Positions 1 to 7,332 of a stretch of 10,313 nt of DNA are shown here, in pieces (position 1 is the first letter of the stretch; every line of letters starts with the position of its first letter). The stretch is from Monosporascus cannonballus (taxonomy: Eukaryota; Ascomycota; Sordariomycetes; Xylariales), in contig QJNS01000737.1 in NCBI GenBank assembly GCA_004154925.1, positions 1 to 10,313 of the forward strand, written 5' to 3'. Under the pieces are notes generated by a model. That model did not search any database and was not told the origin of the DNA. It saw only the letters and a program-made list of their open reading frames with translations. A program made the translations under genes and the position numbers.

Positions 1-50
1 CCCCCCCCCCCCCCCCCCCCCCCCCCCAACACACACACACACACTCACAC
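1..50. repeat. Poly-C run plus AC microsatellite
   Basis: Positions 1-27 are an unbroken run of 27 C. This is followed by (AC)8 at 29-44 and a short TCACAC tail. The tract lies upstream of the splice acceptor at 85-86, so it falls within an intron of the REEP-family gene. A long homopolymer exactly at the window edge is also what an assembly break or a collapsed repeat looks like, so its true length is uncertain. Confidence 0.9.
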
Positions 51-86
51 GTGGGATATTGCCGTTGACCCCGTTTCATGTTGCAG

Positions 87-1110
87 CTCTGTAGCCTCGT
101 TCCTCTTCCCGCTCTTCGCCTCGTACAAGGCCCTCAAGACCTCGGACCCGGCCCAACTTACGCCATGGCTGATGTACTGGTCCGTCTTGTCCTGCGTGTT
201 CCTCGTTGAGTCCTGGGCCTGGTTCATCCTGTTTTGGGTTCCCTTCTACTCGTACATGCGACTCTTTTTCCTCCTCTATCTCGTCCTGCCGCAGACGCAG
301 GGCGCCCGCCACCTCTACGAGACGTACCTCCACCCGTACCTCGAAGAAAACGAGACGGCGATCGAGCAGTTCATCGCGAGCGCCCATGACCGACTCAAGG
401 CCGCGGGCCTAGCATACTTGAAACAAGCTATCGAGCTAATCAAGGTCAAGGTACTGGGCATGCCGCCCGGTGAGGCCGAGAGGGAGGAGGAGCCAAAGGC
501 CGGCGCGGCACCGCAGACCTTCACGCAAACGCTGCTTGCTAGGTTTAGCGTGCCCGCCGCGCGGTGGGCTGCCGACAACGCGGGGACCGCCGGCCAGGAC
601 TTCTTCAATATGTTGGCGGGTGCCGTGGGAGCCGCGTCCGGGGGCGCTAGTACCGCCTCGGGCACGGCGACTCGGAACGACATGCCGGGAGGCGGGTTCC
701 TCGTACCCGAGAACCTCGGCGGTGCGCAGGAGAAGATGACGTTCATCACCGCGCAAAAGGAGCGTCTGGCGTTCATGTTGGGCGCGCTGGAGAGGGAGGC
801 ACAGCAGCTCGAGAGGACCGAGGAGGAGCGCAGGGTCGCCGAGCAGGCGCGAGAGGGCCCCTCGCGACCGCCGAGCGGACATAGCGTGTGGAGCGCCCTG
901 AGTAAGAGCCGGAGCGAGGTCGACTTCGAGAAGATCGATGCCGAGTCCGGGGCCGAAGAGGACGAGGGGGCGGCCTTGCGGAGGAGAGGACAGCCATTCG
1001 AGGGTGCTCAGGGTGACGCCGACGACCCGAAACCCTGGAACATCTTGGGATGGGGCGTGGCCGGTGGCGTGCCCCCGGAGAGTGGCAGGAGTTCTGGATT
1101 CGAGAAATGA
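87..1110 (+). CDS. REEP / TB2-DP1-HVA22 family ER membrane protein, 5' partial (last exon)
   Basis: This is a 3' exon coding for about 340 residues. It begins after the acceptor TTGCAG (81-86); position 87 finishes a split codon and the frame is open to TGA at 1108-1110. A branch-like TTGAC lies about 20 bp upstream. The first ~80 residues carry the TB2/DP1/HVA22 signature: a short hydrophobic stretch ending SYKALK, a linker with SDP and TPWL, then long hydrophobic hairpins (ESWAWFILFWVPFYSYMR, FFLLYLVLP) and the conserved QGARHLYETYLHPYL. Family members bend ER tubules through such membrane hairpins. The remaining ~230 residues are low complexity: a Gly/Ala/Ser-rich part, a Glu/Arg/Gln-rich probable coiled coil (encoded about 745-860) and an acidic tail. 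That long tail fits REEP1-4/Rop1-like proteins better than the short Yop1 type, but this is inference. The 5' exon(s) lie outside the window. Confidence 0.87.
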
Positions 1111-1564
1111 CGAGTCTACAAGTGTGTCAGGATACATCTGCCGGGACGGTTGACCGGAGTGCGTGTTTGTGCCTACTGGTGTGCATTGATGCCCCAGAGC
1201 CGTTATGGGGCGCCCAGGAACGAGAATGACGTTGGCTTCGGTGAATGGACAGGCCTATCGCACGGCATGATCACAATATTCTAGACTTGCAACCTGGGGA
1301 GCCGGGAGCCCCAACTCGGTGCGGCCTGATCATTATCGATTCTAGGACCTGATTCGTCTATCCGTCCCGCTATGCTCTTACTGTACGTGACAGGAACAGA
1401 TCCGTATATGCATAGATGATGCACTGCCCATAGCTTAGGTCGTTGCGCATCGGACTTTTATAGCCGGTCGGGTATAGTCCCACCTCACTCCCCTACGGCG
1501 TAAAATATCGTACACTCGGCTCGCTCGGCCGCCCGCATGCGTTGCTTCCCGACCTCTTTCTTCA
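1111..1564. other. Convergent intergenic region (REEP-like / MGM101 3' ends)
   Basis: This stretch separates the stop codons of two convergent genes, so it should hold both 3' UTRs. I see no RNA gene or ORF with coding character. A weak inverted repeat, TGGGG (1295-1299) with CCCCA (1309-1313), is the only structure noted. Confidence 0.6.
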
Positions 1565-2562
1565 TCATGACTTCTTGAACGGGTAGCGCACCTCGTCGTC
1601 CTTCCTCAGCCAGATCTGCTTCCTCTTCTTGGTGGGGACGTGCTCGACCCACTGCTGGACGGCGTGCGCCTTCATGAACTTGCGGATGAACCGCGGGTCC
1701 CACAGCTCCGACGCGATGCCCAGGTCCTTGCAGCACCGCATCAGGGCGTTGGACTTGCAACCCTCGGCCGCCGTCGACACGCCCTCCTCGCTGAAGTACT
1801 GCTGCTCGCCGCGCGCCTGGGCCACGAACCTAATCCGGGGAGAACACAGCACGTCAGCCACAGCCCTACGACCGGCAAGACTCCGGCGAGACAAACGGGA
1901 AAAAAGGCGGCGAAAGGGAAAGGCGGAGAAAACAAGGTGAGGAAAGAGGGGAGAGAAAAAAAAACTTACCGCCCATGCACGACCAGCGCGTACTCCCTCG
2001 TGACGAGCTTCTCGTGGACCATGAGCTCGCCGCGCGGCGCCAGGCCCCAGCCCCCGGGCCCGAAGGCGGCGTTCAGGATCCGCCGGTACTTGATCTCGGG
2101 CAGGTAGATGATGCCGTCGGGCTTGACCTCGATGTCGTCGGGTTCCAGCGGCGCCTGCAGGATCGCCGACACCTCGGGCGGGAACGCCGACGTGCCGAGC
2201 CCGTGGTATGACTGCGTCCAGTCGATCGGCTTCGGCGAGCCGCCGTCCGTGGCGTCCAGCTCGCTGCCGGGGGTGGGGGAGGGCGCGTCCGGCAGCGGCG
2301 TCCCCGAAACGGCGGGGATGGGGGTCCGCGCCGGCTCCGCGTCCTTCGAGGCTGTCGTCGGGGTTTCTTCTGCTTTGGTTGCTGCGGATCTTCTCGGGGT
2401 CGTCGCCGCCGGCTTAGTGGCCGCTAATGTCGATGCCCGCGCAGGGACGTAGTAGGATCGCGGTTTGGCCGTCACGAATCCCTGGGCGTAGGCCTTAGAA
2501 GGAGGTGCGATCCTTAGACACCTGCTTGCCGCTCGGAGCGGTGGTATAGAGCGTGATGCCAT
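1565..2562 (-). CDS. MGM101: Mitochondrial genome maintenance protein Mgm101 (two exons)
   Basis: Exon 1 is 2562-1970 and exon 2 is 1829-1565 (stop TGA at 1567-1565). Joined they give 858 nt, or 285 residues; yeast Mgm101 has 269. Mgm101 is a mitochondrial nucleoid protein with a Rad52-type single-strand annealing core, needed for mtDNA repair and inheritance. Residues 1-35 are Arg-rich, nearly free of acid and look like a mitochondrial targeting sequence. Residues 40-110 are an Ala/Pro/Thr-rich linker. The conserved core starts at [10 protein letters not shown] (114-123) and includes [67 protein letters not shown] (220-235), ELWDP and IWLRKD. These blocks match the yeast family member closely. 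The Cys-rich [11 protein letters not shown] patch is intact. The split Arg codon at the junction (CG|G) restores the family reading. The start is the first ATG before the presequence. The 5' end faces the 3' end of COA4. Confidence 0.97.
1830..1969 (-). other. MGM101 intron
   Basis: This is a 140-bp intron with donor GTAAGT (1969-1964), a T-rich stretch just after it, branch site CTGAC (1857-1853) and acceptor TTAG ending at 1830. Splicing joins the HGR and FVAQARGEQ blocks exactly as expected for the family. Its length is not a multiple of three. Confidence 0.95.
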
Positions 2563-3104
2563 TTTCCCGTGGTGTTGTATCTCGTTGTTGACCTCGTTTG
2601 CAGAGGTTGTGCCACGGGTGGTTGGAGAGTCTTGAAATTTTTGGAATGATGTCGTTGAATTGTACGGGGTAGTAGCTAAAGCTCTACGGGGTAACTATGT
2701 CCCCAGCGGAAGTGGATGGATCAGCAGCCATTAGCCGGTCGAGGTAGCGCCCGTTTCACACCATACAGCGCTGTGAATCGCTGAGGCTAGCGAGGGGAGG
2801 TACCTAACAGCCAAGAAACAACACCGAATTAGCGCCTCAGCACTTGATACATACCTACATGAACTCAATGCAGTAATCTTACCGACGCTGTCTTACCGAC
2901 GCTGAATGAGTCGGGCAACGGGTGGACTTTTGCTGATTGATGATACACCTCACCCCCCAACAAGCCAGAAAATGAGTGAATATTACTTCTTTCAGTAGTC
3001 CTGAGCGGAGTGGCTTTCTACTAGGCAATTCCAGACACCCCGTATCTCTTACTATTTATACAAGATGCTGTTACAATCAATTCAACCCCCTCGCTTCTCC
3101 CAAG
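2563..3104. other. Intergenic region: MGM101 5' side and COA4 3' side
   Basis: This 542-bp stretch has no gene. It should hold the MGM101 promoter and 5' UTR and the COA4 3' UTR. A perfect 14-bp tandem duplication lies at 2877-2904. The 9-mer TACGGGGTA occurs at 2663-2671 and 2685-2693. No clear TATA box or tRNA was seen. Confidence 0.6.
2877..2904. repeat. Perfect 14-bp tandem duplication
   Basis: TCTTACCGACGCTG occurs twice head to tail (2877-2890 and 2891-2904) without mismatch. Two copies are most simply explained by slippage. Confidence 0.9.
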
Positions 3105-3555
3105 TCATGCATCCTTCGTTGATGTTCTCTCATCGTTGTGGTGTCTCTTCCAACACGCCCTGAAGATTTCCATCTGTCACTGAGCGTTAGCATAACACAC
3201 CCTTGGATACATACATGAGGAGGCCTTATGTGAATCCGACTCACCTCCTTCTTGCATTGGCGCCAGTCTTTCTTCTCGAAGTAACAGTCGGTCAACTTGG
3301 CATTCTCATCTGCGAGCTCCAGTTAATTTTCAGCCCCGGGTGAATCGGGAACTGGTGGACAGCTTGGCGCTTTTCTTTCGTACCTGCGCATCCGGTGCTG
3401 AAGATTCGCTTGTCCCTGCGCGACTCAGCGAGGCTGCTAAGAAGACGACTCGCTTAAACAAGGCGGGCAGTACTCGTTGAGACCTACCAATCGTCAGGTT
3501 CATTGTCGTCCTGGGCACCAGCGATTTGTTGAGCTGCGCTTTCCCGCCTCGACAT
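3105..3555 (-). CDS. COA4: Twin CX9C (CHCH) cytochrome c oxidase assembly factor Coa4, four exons
   Basis: Exons are 3555-3488, 3415-3384 (only 32 nt), 3309-3245 and 3173-3105 (stop TGA at 3107-3105): 234 nt, 77 residues. Introns of 72, 74 and 71 bp have donors GTAGGT, GTACGA and GTGAGT, all with CAG acceptors. The third has a perfect GCTAAC branch site; the second has TTAAC. The spliced protein has an acidic N-terminus ending DDWDKRIFSTGC, then C-ADENAKLTD-C, YFEKKDWRQ and C-KKEMEIFRA-C. Those are two CX9C motifs, the hallmark of intermembrane-space proteins folded by Mia40. The block YFEKKDWRQCKKE followed by FRACWKR is typical of Coa4/Cmc3, which acts in complex IV biogenesis. No presequence is expected for this import route. 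The start at 3555 has a good AAAATG context. The frame is open upstream to ATGs at 3711 and 3708, but that would add 52 residues not expected of the family. The gene is divergent from BPL1. Confidence 0.94.
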
Positions 3556-3799
3556 TTTCAGATTTGTTGACGTGGTAAAAGCCTCGTCAGAAATTGGGGC
3601 TCCAGTGAGGCCGTTGAGGTTGCAAGTCAGCAGTTGAGCTTGCGGTGCGCGTTTTAGCGGGTAAAGCCGCTGGAAAGCGGTATAAACTCGGGTGCAATTT
3701 GGTGGCATCATTGACCCGAAAGGGGCATCACTGGAATTGTTTTACAGCAAGTAGGACTGCCTTCAAGCTGAGGTCTAGACGCCAATTCACTTTGAGACA
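3556..3799. promoter_or_regulatory. Shared divergent promoter region of COA4 and BPL1
   Basis: The two start codons face away from each other 244 bp apart, so promoters and 5' UTRs of both genes must share this interval. I see no convincing TATA box. A CCAAT at 3782-3786 lies within 20 bp of the BPL1 ATG and is too close to be a likely upstream element. The role is inferred from gene layout only. Confidence 0.6.
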
Positions 3800-5845
3800 A
3801 TGGCTCCGCGAAAGCTGAATGTGCTGGTATATACGGGCACGGGCTCGACAGTAGAATCTGTTAAGCACGCAATTTACTCCCTCCGCCGCCTCCTATCTCC
3901 GAACTACGCTGTCATCCCCATCACAGAGACGGTGCTGCTGAAGGAGCCATGGGCGTCTTCTTGCGCGCTGCTTGTCTTTCCAGGCGGGGCAGATCTTGGC
4001 TATTGTCGCGTCCTGAACGGCGAGGGTAATTCCCTCATCGCCCAGTATGTACGACGGGGTGGCTCGTATCTAGGATTCTGTGCCGGAGGCTACTACGGGA
4101 GCCAACGGTGCGAATTCGAGGTTGGCAACAAGGCTATGGAAGTCATCGGGCCTAGGGAACTTGCCTTCTTCCCGGGCACGTGCAGAGGAAGTGCATTCAA
4201 GGGGTTCCAATACCACAGCGAGAAGGGTGCCAGGGCCATCCGGCTGAGCCTAGCAAAGGGTGCATTCAAAGGGGCAGGTGCGCTTCCCGACGAGGTCACC
4301 TCCTACTACAATGGAGGAGGCGTCTTCGTCAAAACCAGTGATGACAGTGCCGATGTCGAGTCGATCGCAAGCTATGTCGATGATCTCGACGTCGACGGTG
4401 GGAGTCTGAAGGCCGCTGTCGTGTATTGCAAGGTCGGTCAGGGTGCGGCGATGTTGACGGGGCCACATCCCGAATTTGCCGCGGCGAATCTCAGCGCTCA
4501 GTATGGCGTCCCTGGGTACGACGAGCTAATAGCTAAATTGAAGGCCGACGACGAGGCTCGGACGAACTTTCTGAAGGCGTGTTTGAGGAAGCTGGGACTC
4601 GAGGTGAACCAAGAAACTTCTTCGGTGCCGTCTTTGTCTAGGCTTCATTTATCATCTATTGTTAGCAGCGATGTCGACGATCTGCTTTGCTCCTGGGACG
4701 AGATCATCACCAAGGAAGAGGATGAGGAGTTTATCAAGGCCGAGCAAGACACCTTCCATCTAGAAAAGCCAAGTACGAGGTGGTCCTTTAGCGGGTTGAA
4801 AAAGTCATTGCCCCCTGGGGATGTCGATGGCCACATCTCTGAAAGTCAGGATTCCTCGGAAGCAAAGAGTGAAGGCATGATCGATTACAGCACCATACTT
4901 AAGCGGATAATCATACACGACGAAAAATGGCCAGAAGCCAAAGCGACTCCTTACTTCAACCACCATGCCTTCTATGGTAGCCTCCAAGAGTACCGGAGAA
5001 AGGACACGCAGGCAGAAGAATGGGGTGATTACCTTATGTATGGCGAAGTCGTCACGAGTACCAATACCCTCCTCGAGAAGAACTACAAGCTCCTGTCCAA
5101 ACTTCCTTCGGGCTTTACGCTCGCCGCGACGACGCAGATAGCGGGGCGGGGGCGTGGTAACAATGTCTGGGTCTCCCCGGCTGGAAGTCTGATCACGTCG
5201 ACGGTGATCAACCACCCGGGTCACCTGGCGACGAGCAGGCCCATCGTTTTCATCCAGTACCTAGCCGCCATCGCCATCGTGGAAGCGGTGAAGTCCTACG
5301 ACCGAGGATACGAGGACCTCCCCGTCAGGCTAAAGTGGCCGAACGACATATACGCGCGCGACCCGACGAAGCCCGCAGGAGAACCCCCCTCGTACGTCAA
5401 GATCGGGGGCATCCTCGCCAACTGTGCCTACTCATCCGGGTCGTACCAGATCGTGCTGGGTATCGGCCTCAACGCCAACAACGCGCGGCCCACGACCTCG
5501 CTCGATGCCCTGCTGCCGCCCCACCTCCCGCCTTTCCGCATCGAGCGGCTCCTCGCGCGCCTCCTGACGCGCCTCGAGGCCCTCTACAAGACCTTCGTGC
5601 GCCGCGGCTTCACCCGGGAACTCGAGGCCGCCTACTACGCGCACTGGCTGCACGGGCGCCAGATCGTCACCCTCGAGGCGCAGGGCGGCGCCAGGGCCCG
5701 CATCGTCGGCATCACGGGCGACTGGGGCCTGCTCAAGGCCGAGGAGCTGGGCCACGACGACAGGCCCACGGGCAGGATGTGGGCGCTGCAGAGCGACGAG
5801 AATAGCTTTGATTTCTTCAGGGGCCTGATAAAGAGGAAGCTGTAA
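3800..5845 (+). CDS. BPL1: Biotin-protein ligase (holocarboxylase synthetase), single exon
   Basis: The protein has 681 residues (yeast Bpl1 has 690). It activates biotin with ATP to biotinyl-AMP and transfers it to a lysine on carboxylases such as acetyl-CoA carboxylase and pyruvate carboxylase; it is expected to be cytosolic. Residues 5-270 form the BPL_N domain, which resembles class I glutamine amidotransferases: PGGADLGY (61-68) and a nucleophile-elbow-like LGFCAGGYYGS (91-101, Cys94), then FQYHSEKG and TGPHPEF. Residues 275-360 are a Ser/Asp/Glu-rich linker. The ligase domain starts near 410. It has the biotinyl-AMP loop GRGRGNNVW (449-457), KWPND (512-516), KIGGIL (534-539) and GIGLNANN (554-561). 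The C-terminal cap (615-665) has HGRQIVTL and GITGDWGLL. All catalytic motifs are present. The ATG at 3800 has A at -3 and G at +4 and is the family start. The last third has higher GC at third positions than the middle, but the frame is unbroken. Confidence 0.98.
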   Translation: MAPRKLNVLVYTGTGSTVESVKHAIYSLRRLLSPNYAVIPITETVLLKEPWASSCALLVFPGGADLGYCRVLNGEGNSLIAQYVRRGGSYLGFCAGGYYGSQRCEFEVGNKAMEVIGPRELAFFPGTCRGSAFKGFQYHSEKGARAIRLSLAKGAFKGAGALPDEVTSYYNGGGVFVKTSDDSADVESIASYVDDLDVDGGSLKAAVVYCKVGQGAAMLTGPHPEFAAANLSAQYGVPGYDELIAKLKADDEARTNFLKACLRKLGLEVNQETSSVPSLSRLHLSSIVSSDVDDLLCSWDEIITKEEDEEFIKAEQDTFHLEKPSTRWSFSGLKKSLPPGDVDGHISESQDSSEAKSEGMIDYSTILKRIIIHDEKWPEAKATPYFNHHAFYGSLQEYRRKDTQAEEWGDYLMYGEVVTSTNTLLEKNYKLLSKLPSGFTLAATTQIAGRGRGNNVWVSPAGSLITSTVINHPGHLATSRPIVFIQYLAAIAIVEAVKSYDRGYEDLPVRLKWPNDIYARDPTKPAGEPPSYVKIGGILANCAYSSGSYQIVLGIGLNANNARPTTSLDALLPPHLPPFRIERLLARLLTRLEALYKTFVRRGFTRELEAAYYAHWLHGRQIVTLEAQGGARARIVGITGDWGLLKAEELGHDDRPTGRMWALQSDENSFDFFRGLIKRKL

Positions 5846-6074
5846 ACGGGGAGTGTAGGGGCAAGTTCTGCGGCATACTGCTAGAGCTGTGTATCTTTAG
5901 TCTAGACGATAAAGAGCACCGGTCCATATGTGGAATTACTGTTAGATAGATTTCTCTCATTGTCGGTTCTTCGCTCTCTTGCAATGGACCCATGCTTTGC
6001 GTACTTTTAACGTCCTGTCACCGCTTCTCTGCGGTCAGCCGGCTAGTCTCCCTCTATGACCCCGGATGCCGGCT

Positions 6075-6250
6075 ATTGGTTGCGATCCCGTTAAAACAAT
6101 CATCATCATCGAACTTGGCCCGCCGCTTACATATAAGTAACTAGGTATATATATTAGACCCCGCCCAGCTTTCTCCCTTTGGGTTCCCACCAATCTCGAC
6201 TTAATCCAACTCCCCATTCCTCCTATCCCACGCCCTTTGCTCCTCCAGAA
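6075..6250 (+). promoter_or_regulatory. Promoter-like block: ATTGG, TATA and pyrimidine-rich leader
   Basis: An inverted CCAAT (ATTGG, 6075-6079) is followed by TATA-like ATATAAGTAA (6131-6140) and TATATATATTA (6146-6156). A C/T-rich stretch from about 6168 to 6250 then resembles the initiator/leader of well expressed fungal genes. Order and spacing suit a plus-strand start near 6170-6200. No downstream gene could be recognised, so the function is inferred. Confidence 0.4.
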
Positions 6251-6849
6251 ACCCTTTCCTTCGCCTCTAGTACCCCCCCGTGCGCGCGACACCGCTGCCA
6301 GCCCTCCCAGAATGCCTGGCTCGCGGTCTCCTTCTCCCGGTTGTCGGCATGGCCCTCGCTGTGCGGCAGCTCCTCTCCCCGCGTGCCATCCCGTGCGTAC
6401 CTGTACTTGTGCCCGCCGGGTGAGATTCGCGTACCGCCTCGCGCGCGTCATGCCCATCTGCGCGAACTTACGCTCCATGCATGTCCATGCCCACGAAGTC
6501 GTTTCCGCGCGCTTCATCTTACTCCTCGAACCGGCCGTCACAGGTCCGCCGCGCCCTTTGTAGCGAGAGGGGAGAAGGGAGCGCCCGGAACCGCCACGGC
6601 GGCTGGCAGCAGCGCCGATTTGTAGGTACGGCTCCAACGTCAAGGCTCCCTTCTCGCCCAACCCGATGTGGTACCGCGTGTGCCTCGCGCGCGGGATGAG
6701 CTAGGTTGTTACCGGTTCCGAGGCGGCTTTCTGTCTGGGCTGCCATTCCCTGTGAGTGCCGTAACTGATCAGTGGCGGTTTTGAGGAATGCAGGTCGAGG
6801 TTATTATTGCATCCGCCGTAGGTTGCAGAGCGTCTAACCAGGTGTATCC

Positions 6850-6867
6850 GGTAACCTGTCAGTTACC
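6850..6867. repeat. Short hairpin (6-bp stem)
   Basis: GGTAAC (6850-6855) and GTTACC (6862-6867) are perfect inverted arms around the loop CTGTCA. No T-run follows and no role is evident. Confidence 0.6.
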
Positions 6868-7164
6868 TGGGTATGCACTACCAAAAGGAATAGAGATGCC
6901 ATGATGCCATGGGATGCCGAACAGGCATATGCTGAGTCAGTTGATGGCGTCTTCTTCCACGAGACACCGGATACATCGCCCCTTTCGATATTGCCGACTA
7001 CCGTTTTGACAAACCATAAAGCCTCCTTGCAAGGTCCTAATAATCCGACTCTTTGCTTTGCTTGACGCGCCTTGGGTCGAGACGCCTCAGGTTGCTCGCT
7101 CCTACATATGTAGCTGGGGATGTAATTTGGCATCAGTCTAACTCGGAATTGCCACTCTGCGAGG

Positions 7165-7181
7165 TTTGAGAGACTCTCAAA
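7165..7181. repeat. Near-perfect palindrome, 8-bp arms
   Basis: TTTGAGAG (7165-7172), a central A (7173) and CTCTCAAA (7174-7181) form an odd-length palindrome. It lies about 150 bp beyond the kinase stop, so it could be a regulatory site or a chance feature. Confidence 0.7.
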
Positions 7182-7332
7182 TCGTTCGGCCCGGTTCTCA
7201 CACGAGTCCACATCAGGTACCTACTACCGTTTTAAACCCCCCGACGGCCAATTCATCTCAACTCGCATTGGCATCGAATAGCAAGGTCCGAAAGAGCGCG
7301 GCTATCTTCTCATCCGACTCATACCCACCACC

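Larger units (their letters stand above)
5846..7332. other. Long intergenic region between BPL1 and the kinase gene
   Basis: About 1.5 kb with no gene I can identify. The start should hold the BPL1 3' UTR. A promoter-like block lies at 6075-6250 and is followed by a GC-rich stretch (about 6230-6720). That stretch is open in several frames on both strands, but the translations are Arg/Pro/Ser/Gly-rich and unlike any family I know. From about 6720 the composition falls back and only short hairpins are seen. The last part should include the kinase 3' UTR. Confidence 0.55.

Noticed and set aside
436..1137. 233-codon minus-strand ORF
   Set aside because: It is antisense to the REEP-family exon. 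Its translation is Arg/Leu/Pro-rich and low complexity, the usual shadow of GC-rich coding sequence.
1741..2107. Plus- and minus-strand ORFs spanning the MGM101 intron
   Set aside because: They are out of frame with the conserved Mgm101 blocks and read through an intron with consensus splice sites.
5335..5805. 156-codon plus-strand ORF inside BPL1
   Set aside because: It is an alternative frame of the GC-rich 3' part of BPL1, with an Arg/Pro/Ala-rich translation and no motif.
6035..6661. 208-codon minus-strand ORF
   Set aside because: The translation is Gly/Arg-rich without domain features, and the start and end composition differ strongly. The same DNA is open in other frames and has plus-strand promoter-like signals.
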